In this document: piece by piece, positions 9,966 to 20,245 of the stretch | Layout of the letters: each line of letters starts with the position of its first letter | How positions within the stretch are numbered: position 1 is the first letter of the stretch | Position numbers and translations under genes: made by a program | Origin: Lepidostoma basale | Lineage: Eukaryota > Arthropoda > Insecta > Trichoptera > Lepidostomatidae | Assembly: GCA_022606425.2 (NCBI GenBank) | Contig: JAHDVF020001501.1 | Location: 930,001-994,000 of the forward strand | Direction: 5' to 3' | DNA length: 64,000 nucleotides | Notes under the pieces: model-generated | The model's database searches: none | Told to the model about the DNA's origin: nothing | Seen by the model: only the letters and a program-made list of their open reading frames with translations

Positions 9966-10345
9966 GATTTTATTATATTTGTGAAATGTATACTTATATC
10001 TGTATACGAATCCTGGATTTTCACGTGAACGTTTCTTCATTGGACACGTGAAGATAGGTATGGATTTGGAGTATACTCGTTTATACAACTTCCAAAAATG
10101 TATCATGCATGATCATAATAACAATGGTGGAATGGGGAATGTTGTAATTACATAAAGCGTGCGCTTAACCCAACCAATGACAGGTCATAAGTCCTGTAAA
10201 CACCTTGATCATCCATATTCAGTTTCCAGTTTGTTTCTTCGTCTCTATTGAGATACAATTAAAAAATTTAAATTAACCACCCACAGGTGAAAATCCAGGA
10301 TTCGTATACAGATATAAGTATACATTTCACAAATATTTGTAAATA
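9966..10345. repeat. Inverted-terminal repeat element
   Basis: A segment near 9978-10030 (TTTGTGAAATGTATACTTAT) returns inverted near 10286-10335 (ATAAGTATACATTTCACAAA), giving about 50-bp termini that include GAATCCTGGATTTTCAC. The interior is the repeat described at 10060-10262. No open frame. Confidence 0.75.
10060..10262 (+). repeat. Duplicated segment, copy 1
   Basis: From TGGATTTGGAGTATA to TTGAGATACAATTAA it is repeated almost base for base at 10580-10784, about 515 bp away, in direct orientation. Diverged versions occur inverted at 22870-23110 and direct at 27170-27350. Confidence 0.9.
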
Positions 10346-10564
10346 TTCTGGTCAATTCTTTGGCGTATAAAATAGGAGTGATACTCCAGGCGACTTCTAA
10401 AACAGTGCGCTAGGAGGCGGTAGCCTCTTCGCATTGTGTTAATAAAGTAGTTTGCTAAATGCTAAACAATCATTCTTCATAGATGGCGTTAGTGGGTGGA
10501 TTGTATAGATTAATCTTAAAAAATTAATTAGTACAATCAAATCTACATAGATGGCTAACTGGAA

Positions 10565-10790
10565 CTGACACGTGAAGATAGGTATGGATTTGGAGTATAT
10601 ATACAACTTCCAAAAATGTATCATGCATGATCATAATAACAATGGTGGAATGGGGAATGTTGTAATTACATAAAGCGTGCGCTTAACCCAACCAATGACA
10701 GGTCATAAGTCCTGTAAACACCTTGATCATCCATATTCAGTTTCCAGTTTGTTTCTTCGTCTCTATTGAGATACAATTAAAGATTTTATT
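10565..10790 (+). repeat. Duplicated segment, copy 2
   Basis: Direct repeat of 10060-10262, including ATGCATGATCATAATAAC, GGAATGGGGAATGTTGTAAT and CCAATGACAGGTCATAAGTC. The near-identity points to a recent local duplication or two recent insertions. Confidence 0.9.
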
Positions 10791-10799
10791 ATGTTTGAA

Positions 10800-12200
10800 A
10801 TGTTGTATAGTGTTATTTTTTTTAATTCTAGGGGTTGAATTTTTTTTTATAAGTGGTACATATTTCAATGTTTTGGCAGAAACTAAAATATGACATTGAG
10901 TTTTTAATAATCAAAAGATATTTATCGTTCATTATGTAATATTTAGTATAAAAAATTTAATATTGTTGAGAAACTCAGTTTTCTTGATGTTTTTTTGTAA
11001 CATTTATTAGGATAGAGTATAAGAAATTTATTTCTTATTTATTCAGGTGTTATTAAATATTTATTGTGTATCACTTATATAAATAAAACAATTTTATTTT
11101 ATAATTATATTTGAAGTCAAATAGTTACGATTTAACCCTGGCTTCATCAAGACAATATTCAGACACTAAAAAAGAAGAAAAAAACGATAACTAATAAATT
11201 ATCATTTATATTTATAATTATAATAAATTTCGAATTAAATTCAAAGATTCAATGGGGTTTTCGGCGTATGAATGTGTATGAAAATGAGAAATCAGAATAT
11301 TTAATTCCTAATTCATTTTATTTGCCATTTAAAACCATAGATTTACTAGTGCCAATGAAAAGTGAACGTTAAAACAATCATAAATAAGTAGCATATTTGA
11401 AACACGCACATATTTGAATTTGCGTTCGTATTTGCAATGTATCATAATAATTAATGATCATTTTACTTTGATGAGCATGTCACCACTGTTGATCCAATTA
11501 GGGGCTGGTCCCACGGGGGCCGAAGGGACAATAATACGTATTAAGCAGGTACTCGCTTAGTGGGATGTGTAATTGACAATCTGTGGAGCGTACCTACTTA
11601 CACATGTTAAATAAATATGTGGAGCGACCTCGTTTCATAGTCTCATAATTGTTATCTTTGATATGTTAAGCGTAAATTCTAAGGTTATTAACTTCCTTCA
11701 GCTCCCTAAAAACCCTTTATTTTCCATTCTTACGTTTTTTACTAATGGTTTTATCTATTTCCAACCAGTTTATATACTTAACGTTATCATATGGGAGTTT
11801 AATGCTCTCTGTAAAATACAGAGATTAATTTACCTTAATTGATTTGAATCGTAATATCAATAGGCAAAAACTGGAAGTCATCAAAAAAGAGTACTATAAT
11901 ATTTGAAGACTTCAATTTCTCCGAAAGTAATTCGAAAAATTCGTAATGCGCACGATGCGCACACCCGGAAAGTTACTTGATTATTGTAGTTTTGAAAACA
12001 AAAGGAAAATAATTTAGTTTTGCTAATTGTGTAATTTTAAACCCGTGTAACAAAAGGGTTTTACATTAAAAGTTAAAACTTATTGCTGATAGCGATTGTA
12101 CGTACACAGTGAACCAAGTTTTAAAGGGTAGAATTTTTTTTTCATTCCATTAATATTTCACGGGTTGCAACTAGTAAAATAGAACAGTTGTTTTAGTTTG
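10800..12200. other. AT-rich stretch without recognised gene
   Basis: No gene, RNA or repeat copy was identified. Around 11460-11640 the composition is a little more balanced (GGGGCTGGTCCCACGGGGG) but no exon can be supported. Confidence 0.5.
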
Positions 12201-12204
12201 TGGT

Positions 12205-12390
12205 TTATCATCTTCCTCTTATTTTTTTCTTTCTATAGAAATATGTGATCTGTTTTCTAAAGGATTTCACCTCCTGTTAAGTGGATTTCCAGCTGTCTTT
12301 TTATCTTTAAGGATGTCTTCCACTATACTACACTTATTATGTAGTGCAATATTGGGGAGGCCAGCTGGTGTCCATTCTTTTCATTTTTTC
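12205..12390 (-). mobile_element. GAA-LINE fragment, first part
   Basis: Plus-strand ATGTGATCTGTTTTCTAAAG and AAGTGGATTTCCAGCTGTC match the LINE at 49545-49640. The remainder appears at 13090-13260, on the far side of a Jockey-like insertion. Confidence 0.6.
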
Positions 12391-12399
12391 ATTTTTCAT

Positions 12400-13085
12400 T
12401 TATTTATTTTAAACATATCTAAAGCATTACAGATTTTTTTTCCAATACACTAAAGATACAAGTTAGAGATACACAATAATAAGTAATACATAATAGATTA
12501 ATAAAAAGAGCGAGAAACATAAGATGCATGACAAATTAATAAAATAAATATACCATACAATTATAATAAAGATAGTACTTCCCTCAGATGAGCCAAACTA
12601 TCACAAAATATGTCAAACTCCGAGGTGATACGATTAAGCAAAGATATTGCTCTACCTACCGGCATAACCATTGGCAGGTTGGTTCTGCATCGTGGGAGAT
12701 AAAACAATCTATGGCCCCTTTGTCGAAGATAATTATCAGGGACGAACAGACCTACATCACTCAGGATTTCTGAGTTGTGTATACAACCGCCTATCAGTCG
12801 AAAGAAATGGACACCCAAGTGAATATCTCGTCTCCTCTCGAGTGACTGGTAGCCTAGCATCCCTAGCAATAAATCAGTTGGAAAGAGCCACGGGTAATAT
12901 CCATACTCCCTAAGATAGAGATATCGCAGAAATTTTTTCTGCACCCTCTCCACCATCAGGGAATATCGAACCTCATGCGGCGCCCAGATAATGGAACTAA
13001 ATTCCAACCGACTTCTCACCAGAGAGTTATACAGCAGCTTCAGCACCTGAATATTACGAAAGATTCTTTTGACAAGGCAGTACCA
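12400..13085 (-). mobile_element. Jockey/CR1-like LINE 3' end
   Basis: The minus strand encodes 161 uninterrupted residues starting MLKLLYNSLVRSRLEFSSII and containing WAPHE, QKKFLRYLYLREYGYYPWLF and HRLFYLPRCRTNLPMVMPVG, the conserved end of a Jockey/CR1-type ORF2. The reverse-transcriptase core is missing, so the copy is 5'-truncated. The 3' end (12400-12560, T-rich on the plus strand) is non-coding. It interrupts an older GAA-LINE. Confidence 0.85.
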
Positions 13086-13089
13086 ATAC

Positions 13090-13260
13090 CTCCTTCACTG
13101 TCTACTCCGTCTTAAAATATCCTCAGTATCAAACAGCTCCCTTATTCTGGTGTTCCTTGCGCGATATCTTAGAAATTGCCTGCGATCAACCTCAGTGTTT
13201 TCATCTCAGAAGTCTTCAATATTTGTTTGATCCGTGAGTAAGAACTATAATGACATGTGA
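13090..13260 (-). mobile_element. GAA-LINE fragment, second part
   Basis: Plus-strand GGTGTTCCTTGCGCGATATC and CAACCTCAGTGTTTTC parallel 49780-49870 (GTGTTCCTCTTGCGATCTC, GTCCTCAGTGTCTTAATC), consistent with one LINE split by the insertion at 12400-13085. Confidence 0.55.
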
Positions 13261-13416
13261 CGTTGAAACAAAAGAAAACGCAGTCAGGTTTTTTTAATCA
13301 TAGCCGAAAAATATTTAAGGTGCAGTGAGGAAAGATGAACTATATAATAGTATTTTATTAAGGCAAGTTAAATGTCTAATTCTATGTTCGTCATACTTGG
13401 TGTAAAAGGTGTTTTA

Positions 13417-13738
13417 TTTGTCTTTTTCTTTTTTATATACTTTGTTTATACAACACTTACTTTAACTTTGAATAAGAACTTAAAATTATTATTTAAAATT
13501 TTTAATTGTTTCGTAATATTTGTAATAACATAAGCATAAACGTTCCAAAATAAATCTTTATAAAATCTGTCAAAACTGATCATATTTGTAAACAATTTTA
13601 TAATATTCTAAATATGTACCTTTATAATATCACTGAGGAAGGACCGGTTGTCCGAGACAGGTCTGATATGTAATTTTTTTTTTTTTTAAGTTAGTGTTGT
13701 TCTCGTATATACAAAGTATATAAAAAAGAAAAAGACAA
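13417..13738 (+). repeat. HHR-a element with about 45-bp terminal inverted repeats
   Basis: The left terminus reads TGTCTTTTTCTTTTTTATAT and the right terminus is its reverse complement; the inverted similarity continues through ACAACACTTACTT. The interior shares AAAACTGA-CAATATTTG-AACAATTTTA with 31720-31760. A hammerhead-like motif lies near the right end. About 320 bp, non-coding. Confidence 0.8.
13627..13669 (+). ncRNA. Hammerhead ribozyme candidate, HHR-a copy 1
   Basis: Elements in order: stem I strand ATATCA; core CTGAGGA; one extra A; stem II GGAC-CGGTT-GTCC; GAGA (GAAA in other copies); short stem III CAGG; UC; then TGATAT, the perfect 6-bp partner of ATATCA. All segments of a type I hammerhead are in place, though the GAGA change in an invariant position could weaken catalysis. 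Known in principle from Penelope-like elements and retrozymes; here it is inferred from sequence alone. Confidence 0.6.
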
Positions 13739-13949
13739 AAAAGTAAAATGTATTTGCCTTAATTAATTCAGCAGCAAGATTGATAATATATCAAGAACCA
13801 GCAAAGAAAGATGAAGTGCATTAAAAAAAGATGTATTTTTAATAATAAGTAAAATTTATTTCCGTTTACTAATTAGAAATTAATTCAGCAGCAAGTAAAA
13901 TAGTATCTCTACAACCAGCAGCGAAATCATTAAAGCATCGCCAATAATA

Positions 13950-14335
13950 TGATATTTGCACATTTCCAAGTGAGAGGGTGGCTTTCCCACCCGCCCCCTT
14001 CACCCCAATAATTTACCGCCCATATTTATGCCGCCCTGGCCGGCTGGGCCGCTGGACTAATACCACGTGACAGGTGGGCAAATAACTGCCCTCCAAAACT
14101 ATATTTTACAACGCATCCGTCGATCGGAGGACAATAAAAAACAATTCGAAATGAATTATCGTCCATAACCATTGTCGGTAAAGCGCTTTTATAGGTAAAA
14201 TGCTCCTGGCATTCGGCTAATTAAAATGTACGCAATTATTTTCGCTGAGCATTTCGATACAGTTTCCACGAATCCGATTTTAATTTGCGTAAATAATTGT
14301 TAGTTTAAAGCTCGTTTGTGTTTCGTGAGAGGATT
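13950..14335. other. GC-richer unique island
   Basis: Contains CCACCCGCCCCCTTCACC, CCGCCCTGGCCGGCTGGGCC and, downstream, many AATTA/TAATT homeodomain-type sites (GGCTAATTAAAATG). No repeat partner in the window and no supported exon. It is one of the better candidates for a developmental enhancer. Confidence 0.4.
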
Positions 14336-14489
14336 TTCCATCTGCTGCTATTTGTACGAGTATGTTGTTAACTGTAGAGCAAATACTTATTAACTCCAAT
14401 AAATATTGATGATATTCAAACATAGCGTACATTAACAATGCAATTTACATGTACTTTGTATAATATTTTTTTTATTTAGACTGATTTCG

Positions 14490-14580
14490 AAGGCGAACTT
14501 GGGTGGTGGTCTAGGGAACAGAACGCTTGGCCCCTGATCTAAGAAACTTACGTTCAAGCCTGAACACGACCAGATAACAT
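14490..14580 (+). mobile_element. SINE-C, tRNA-like fragment
   Basis: GGGTGGTGGTCTAGGGAACA and ACGCTTGGCCCCTGATC match the copy at 50365, with an A-box-like TGGTCTAGGG; the B-box region (ACGTTCAAGCC) is recognisable. It abuts a reverse-transcriptase fragment. Confidence 0.65.
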
Positions 14581-15130
14581 ACTAATACTGGACATCAAAA
14601 AAGCATATGATACCGTGCATCTGTACTTACTACTTGACAAACTGACATTTGCTAGGGTGAAGGGAAAGGCTTACAAAATTTTGAAATGCTACATCACTCA
14701 AAGAAGACAATACATAGTAGTGACAGGAATGAGAAGTATCGAACCAACGACAAAATTTGGTGTGCCACAAGGATCCATCCTAGGACCACTGCTTTATATA
14801 CTATATATTAATGACACCATAAGATACAACATCACAGGGAAAACAAATATGTATGCAGACAACTTTGCTATATTCTACAAAAATGATAATGACAATGAGA
14901 CCTGTCAACAAATTAACATATATATAGAGACACCAACTAGACAAGCAACAATTACCTGACTTTAAACGCAAAAAATGTAACAACATACATTTTGACACAC
15001 AAAAAGTCACAAAATATGTGCATCAAAATAAAATAAAATACGCAATAACCGAACTCGACTGTGTAAAGTACCTCAGACAAGCAATGGACAAAACACATAG
15101 ACAACCTAACAAACAAATTAGTATCACTAT
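14581..15130 (+). pseudogene. Reverse-transcriptase palm fragment (non-LTR)
   Basis: The frame opens with ILDIKKAYDTVHLYLL, continues to TKFGVPQGSILGPLL and NMYADNFAIF. These are reverse-transcriptase palm motifs: the FGVPQGS box and the YADD catalytic box, here changed to YADN, which removes one metal-binding aspartate. The frame stops after about 120 residues and the endonuclease and C-terminal regions are missing. It is a dead fragment of a Jockey/I-group LINE, unlike the other LINE pieces here that begin downstream of the palm. Confidence 0.85.
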
Positions 15131-15214
15131 ACACCCTCCTACAAAATAAAAAAAATACATACCAAGAAAAGAAAAAGTTATTATGTACGAAGCGCTGTAT
15201 CATTTCTGACTCTG

Positions 15215-15500
15215 TATCTAAGGCTGATTTCTTACATACTTCTTTCCTTGACTCATTTGTTCACTCGTAGTTTATTAGCACTTTGTTTGGATAATGTTAT
15301 AGTTTCTAGGCCATAAATGCCAATTGATAGCACCAACGCTTCATATACATTTATCTTCAGGTTGTCGATATTTTTCAGTATTTATAGTCATTTCTTTCGA
15401 ATTCTTCTATTGAGCTTAGCTACTCTTCGTTCGACTCTTCCATTCATCTCTAAAGAGAGGTTTTCTCGGCTCAATCAAACATCGTGTATTCCTAGACATT
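15215..15500 (-). mobile_element. LINE fragment
   Basis: The minus-strand translation includes a stretch like INVYEALVLSIGIYGLETIT followed by LSKQ, matching the family at 16555-17010 (LPVGTYGLETITLSKQSAEK). Several frameshifts. The orientation opposes that copy. Confidence 0.6.
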
Positions 15501-15659
15501 CTTGATTCTGTTCCTGTATTCGAAAATTACTCGAGTAAGGCGAAAGCACAACTTTAGTTTATTTTTAAGATTTAGAAAAATGTTCATCTTAACATTTCTA
15601 AGTAAGCATTCATTTGTATGAGTACTCTATTCAATTATTTTCAGAATTACGCTTAATTT

Positions 15660-15960
15660 TTAAGCTGCATTATTTGCACAGTCAGCTGTGCAATGTATTA
15701 TTACGTAACCAAATTGAATTACGTGTTCCGTGTTCTGGGCGCCGTCAACTCGCATTGAATTCAGTAGTAATTTGAACGTAAATGCAGGGGCAACGACTAC
15801 GAGGGCCTCCCCGCGAATTTCAATCCAGCCCTTACAAATGCCAGGCAGGCCCGGAACAAACCATTTAGGGCGGCCGCGACCAGAAATTAAATTCGCGGAT
15901 ATCGCGAAATGCGAAATTTGGCCCCGCTCGCGAGATGCATCTGGACGAGGAGTATAATTA
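15660..15960. other. GC-richer unique island
   Basis: Contains GGGCGGCCGCGACCAG, GCCAGGCAGGCCCGG and GATATCGCGAAATGCG in otherwise AT-rich DNA, with no repeat partner. Overlapping short frames on both strands have no domain. A non-coding conserved element is possible. Confidence 0.35.
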
Positions 15961-16019
15961 TGATAGAAATAGCGATAGTGGAAATATTCGAAGTACATTT
16001 TTCATTTTTATTTTTAGAG

Positions 16020-16180
16020 GTTGTATTTTCGCAAAACATGTTTGCGCTTTTCACAAATATTCGGATCATTGATGCCCTAGTACGAAAAATTAAATTACTC
16101 TAATTGTTAAAATTTTAACTACGAGGAAGGGCATCTGTGCCTCGAAACATGTTTGCGATAAGTGCAAAAAAATCATGTAT
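16020..16180 (+). repeat. Inverted arms with hammerhead-like hairpin
   Basis: GAGGA-AGGGCA-TCT-GTGCCT-CGAAACATGTTTGCG near 16122-16165 resembles the HHR core but the leading CT is changed. An inverted partner TCGCAAAACATGTTTGCG lies at 16028-16046. Decayed member of the HHR group. Confidence 0.4.
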
Positions 16181-16229
16181 TTTTTTTAAATCCCTAAGTC
16201 CATAACACATAGTGATGGCGAATTTAGAA

Positions 16230-16330
16230 GTAGTATATTTTGAGTGAAATCATGTGTTTCATATAAAATATAATAAAACATCTAGAAAACATGCGTTTTC
16301 GTTCGTATTTATAAGAATATTTTTATTTTA
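16230..16330 (+). repeat. HHR-e tail fragment
   Basis: Carries ATCATGTGTTTCATATAAAA, TAATAAAACATCTAGAAAAC and ATGCGTTTTCGTTCGTATT, the conserved downstream half of the HHR-e family; the hairpin part is lost. Confidence 0.55.
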
Positions 16331-16554
16331 ATTTTAATATAATGAAGGCAGCTTTATTTATCAATCTCCCTGTAGAAAACTGACTGTTTTCAATTTACTT
16401 CAAATAAATACACTTTTTTTTTCTAAAATAATGATTTTCATTCTATTGATTTTCTATAAAATATCATATCTTTTTGCTCTAAGCTAACCATCATTCGTTT
16501 CTTCGAAAGAGCAGAAGACAACCCATCATACAGCGTATTATTATTAATATTTTT

Positions 16555-17010
16555 ATTTGGTTGAATGTTGTTCGAAAAGCTTATGAAGCCTGTGTTCTGC
16601 CAGTTGGTACTTATGGTCTTGAAACTATAACATTGTCCAAACAAAGTGCCGAGAAACTGCGAGTGACCCAAAGAGCCATGGAAAGAACGAGTCCAAAACG
16701 ATACGGTTAGAGAAAAAACAAAAGTCACTGGCATCATCCACATGGTAGCGACTCTAAAATGGCAATAGGCAGGTCACGTAGCCAGAAGCTCAAACAAAAA
16801 ATGTACAAGAAGACTGCTGACTTATAGACCGTGGACGGCAAAGAGAAGTGCAGGGCGACCGCAAATACGGTGGAAGGATGATCTGAACAAACATGTCGGA
16901 ATAACCTGTATGCAGTCGGCACAAAACATAGTGACATAGAAGCAAATGGAGGAGGCCTTTGTCCAGGAATGGACGGGAATAGGCTGAGGAAGAAGAATAA
17001 GAAGAATAGA
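16555..17010 (+). mobile_element. RTE-like LINE C-terminal fragment, copy 1
   Basis: The plus strand gives LPVGTYGLETITLSKQSAEK, then a stretch near AGHVARxxNKK and SAGRPQIRWKDDLNKHVGIT, ending QEW with a GAAGAAGAATAAGAAG tail. These motifs are typical of the RTE clade C-terminus. Frameshifts occur near 16710. It matches 33425-33715. Confidence 0.8.
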
Positions 17011-17014
17011 TTGA

Positions 17015-17455
17015 CAATTTTCATTTGAACGAGCTTTAAAATTTGTGATATATTTAGTGTCAAAATAATCGTACATACTAATATCCTTCCTCCAACATGA
17101 CAAAACGCATTCCCACGACACAATATGAGTGATCACTGATCAGTCAGCATAATATGCAATCCGCGTTGTATTTCAGGTCGATGCGTTTCGCGCAATGAAC
17201 ACAAAACACTCGCTCGCGTGGCCCCGCCACTGCAAACGCTGCTTTTAGTGTATGTTTCCGGTTCAAATTGTGTAAAAACACCCATTTTCTGTTGACGTTG
17301 CCCTTTCAACAAATTATGTTGTTGAAACTAGCGGTGAAATAGGAAACAAATATTTAAAAATCTTTACTTTTATAAGTTTTATAACTTTTTATTTGTTCTA
17401 ATGACAATTTTAATAATTTCTTCAATAATATTTTAAAGTTTTGCTGGTGTGGGAT
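17015..17455. other. No recognised gene
   Basis: A GC-richer patch at 17160-17300 (GCGTTTCGCGCAATGAAC, CGTGGCCCCGCCACTGC) has no repeat match or exon support; the rest is AT-rich. Confidence 0.4.
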
Positions 17456-17459
17456 TGTT

Positions 17460-17695
17460 TTATGTGCCTAATTACCTATTTTTATTTTATATCATTGTAT
17501 TTTATAAAACTTGTTTTAGATTTATTTTGTGGACGTTGGCAATCGACGTGTGCGCTGGAGATGCCTATTGATGGCGATGAGGTTTGCAATCCATCACCGC
17601 GTCTCTCGCGGGGGCGAAAAGAGAAGGATGGAGTGCCGCATCGGTTAAAGTGTGGCAGCCCATTCTCTCTGCCTTTACTTTCGGAAAGACTGCAG
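17460..17695 (+). mobile_element. TTAG-SINE, 3' end replaced
   Basis: It runs from TTAGATTTATTTTGTGGACG through GGAGATGCCTATTGATGGCG, GCGAAAAGAGAAGGATGGAG and CATTCTCTCTGCC, then, at TTTCGGAAAGACTG, changes directly into LINE coding DNA instead of the GTTA tail. Confidence 0.8.
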
Positions 17696-17960
17696 AAGAC
17701 AGACCTAGGTGGAGAACAAGAGTACATAAAGACACGCAAGACTTTGAAGCACAGCGCAGATACGACGTCGCAGAGAGGAGGAGGAGGAGAAAGAAGAGAC
17801 CACTGGGAGACGGTCACGGTTCCATTACAAGCGCCCACTCCATTACTGCCCCAGATGCCCCGGAATATCTAGGTCCAGGATCGGGCTCTTCAGTCACATG
17901 CGGACCCACAACCGTGAAGGACAGTCTTCCTCGGACACGATGAACAGCCGATGTCGATGA
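17696..17960 (+). mobile_element. LINE C-terminus with C2H2 zinc finger
   Basis: The frame beginning near 17696 encodes DRPRWRTRVHKDTQDFEAQR and an arginine run; from 17847 another frame reads CPRCPGISRSRIGLFSHMRT H, a C-x2-C-x12-H-x3-H finger, and stops at 17960. C-terminal fingers of this kind occur in some LINE polyproteins (inference from the family pattern). A frameshift separates the two parts. Confidence 0.7.
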
Positions 17961-18480
17961 TAATAAAACATATGTATATTAATAATAACTTTCTAGATGA
18001 AAACTCTCCGTTTGATGATCAAACAATTTATAATGGGTAATTCAGATTGAAAATTTTATATGAATTGATGTAAACAAATTATGTTTTCATCACTTGAAGC
18101 GGTTTCTAATTATAAATCAAATATTCATATAAAAAAAGTTTTTCCGTAAACAAACTTTGGGTTTAGGCTTCGTAAACGCGAGTACAACGTTTTTTTTTTT
18201 TTGGTAATTTTAAATGTTGTATATTTTAACTTATATAAGGGTTTATTTAAAATGTTAAATTAATGAAAAAAAATTCGACTCGCAGGGGTTTAATTTTAAA
18301 ATTAATTTCAATTGCGAATTAAAAGATTTTGGATTATTCAATAGTGAAATTTTTGTGTGAACAGTGATGTAAAACTCCATAATATATTTTTTTTATGAAT
18401 CATCTGTTTTTAGAAGAAAAAAAAACACTTTGTGGGAATGACATAATGTGCCTTGGTATTTGATAAAATCAGTACTGCAC
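17961..18480. other. AT-rich stretch without recognised gene
   Basis: No supported feature was seen apart from homopolymer T and A runs. Confidence 0.5.
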
Positions 18481-18484
18481 TCCA

Positions 18485-18560
18485 TTATTTCTGCCTACCT
18501 TTTCGGATTGACCGCATGATGGTTGATTAGTTAGTTAGTTTCTTCTTCTTCTACTTCCGA
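18485..18560 (+). mobile_element. TTAG-LINE/SINE tail remnant
   Basis: TTATTTCTGCCTACCTTTTC, GGATTGACCGCATGATGG and TTAGTTAGTTAGTT identify the shared 3' end only; a TTCTTCTTCTTC tract follows. Confidence 0.7.
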
Positions 18561-18669
18561 TGCTGTTACATTAAATTAATCCGGTTTATTGAAATATCTA
18601 GGTTGAAGTTAATTTTAAATAATGAATAAATAAATATGTATAAACAATTCCTTAATGATAATGATAATA

Positions 18670-19345
18670 ATGTATGTGGTATGCAAGTCGGAAATGTCGG
18701 AAAACGATGAATGTCGGAAAGTCTAAAAGGATGGTTTTCGAGAGGGAAGAGCAAATGACAGTTTGTAACAGTGTGAACGAAGAGAACTCAGAGCAGGGGA
18801 GAGAATTTGTGTATTTAGGTAGCATGTTCACAGCGGATGGCCGAACGGAAAGTGACGTCGAAAGAAGGGTTGGTGCGGGTAACAAAGTGAATGGAGCATT
18901 AAAAATAGTTATGGAAAACAAGAATTTATCAATGAAAGCGAAAACGGCCGTACACAATTGAGTTCTGGTCCCAACCCTTATGTATGGAAGCGTAGCTTGG
19001 AACTGGCAGAAAAATGATGAGAGCAGAATAAATGCAGTAGAGATGAGGTCTCAAATGTTGATATAAGGAAGGAATGTAGAGTGGAAGAAGGATTTTTAAC
19101 AAAATTATGAAAGAATCGCTGAGTTAGTTCGGACATATGGAGCGCATGGATGGAGAAAGAATGGTTAAAAAAGTATACCTTAATAACGTAAATGGAGTTC
19201 ATAGTCGAGGCAGACCGAGGAAAACATGGCATGACCAAATTAATCAAATTTTAAAGAATGGTCAGGTTAGAAGTCGGAAGAATCGACGTGCATGTACGAC
19301 TCGTTGTATGAGCAAGCTAGAAAGGAATGTCAGGATTGTGCCAAC
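18670..19345 (+). mobile_element. TTAG-LINE, longest 5' extent
   Basis: The frame from 18674 encodes CRKTMNVGKSKRMVFEREEQ, GREFVYLGSMFTADGRTESD and VERRVGAGNKVNGALKIVME, the region just after the reverse-transcriptase catalytic box. It then continues with frameshifts through a YGSVAWNWQ segment, FGHMERMDGERMVKK-like residues and NRRACTTRCM. This copy shows how the family's C-terminal half is organised; the catalytic palm lies upstream of the truncation point. Confidence 0.85.
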
Positions 19346-19394
19346 ATCTAATGGCAAACGTCTAATTAAATAGAAGCTTTTAAAATAAATTATC

Positions 19395-19690
19395 AAATTC
19401 AAATTCACATTAGTTTGTTATCACAAAAGACATTAAAAATAATATTACGATTTCAGGCATCTATTGAATACAAATAAAATATTGAATAATGTCAGGTACT
19501 CATAAGAGATAGTTCAACATTAGGAAGACACAATACTCTCTAAAATCAACAGTTTTTATCTTCTAAAAGTACTTTCACTAATACATATAAAAAACGTCGA
19601 TATCCGAGGAGACCGCGTTCAGCAGGCTATTTGCTCTTCCCACCGGTATCACCAAAGGCAAGTTGGTTCAGGAGGCCGATACGTAAAATG
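19395..19690 (-). mobile_element. Jockey-like LINE 3' end
   Basis: Plus-strand GTCGATATCCGAGGAGACCG, CGTTCAGCAGGC and CACCGGTATCACCAAAGGC match the copy at 35570-35640; on the minus strand this is the LPVGTPVG/AISLLNAVSSEID region. Confidence 0.75.
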
Positions 19691-19811
19691 ATCTATGTTG
19701 TCACTCTTGTGATATTATAACTGTGATCCAAAATCAAACAGTTAATAAAATTAAATAATAATTAAATAAAACTTTATTTGAATACTTTCACTTCTGGCTT
19801 TATTTCTGGTT

Positions 19812-19852
19812 TCGGGGCTGGTTTCCCCAGGCTCGTTGGCATCGACAGACTG
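19812..19852 (-). ncRNA. Hammerhead-like motif, HHR-d left arm copy 1
   Basis: Minus strand: CAGT, CTGTCGA, T, GCCAA-CGAGC-CTGGG (stem II with mismatches), GAAA, CCAG. The 3' strand of stem I is changed (CCCC). Probably inactive. Confidence 0.35.
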
Positions 19853-20204
19853 GTGACACTATTGCCAACCGAGTCCTTTACATACATACAGATCAGACAT
19901 ATGAATGGGGAAAACCAAAAGAGGCGATGCCAACCTTATGGACCAAGAATTATAACATATTATATTTAAATTCAGTAAAAATAAAACAAAAGTACCATTT
20001 TTTTTAAACTTTTATATAAATATGTAAGCTGTAATAAAACATTTAATCCATTGTATTGAATATGAATCTTCTTGAATACCTGTAATACCAATATTTTAAT
20101 TCAATAAATTTTACCTAAATATTAGAAGATTATTTTTGTATAGAATCATGTTTAACACCTCTGATCTGTCTGTATATAAAGGACTAGGTTTGCAATAGTG
20201 TCAC

Positions 20205-20245
20205 CAGTCTGTCGATGGCAGCGATCCTGGAGAAACCGGTCACTG
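20205..20245 (+). ncRNA. Hammerhead-like motif, HHR-d right arm copy 1
   Basis: CAGT, CTGTCGA, T, GGCAG-CGAT-CCTGG, A, GAAA, CCGG, TC, ACTG: stem I CAGT/ACTG pairs perfectly and stem III is the palindrome CCGG. Position 6 of the core is T rather than A in all HHR-d copies, a deviation that would be expected to hurt cleavage unless compensated. Confidence 0.45.

Noticed and set aside
17441..17872. 143-codon plus-strand frame as a host gene
   Set aside because: It crosses a TTAG-SINE and a LINE end; the frame is accidental.
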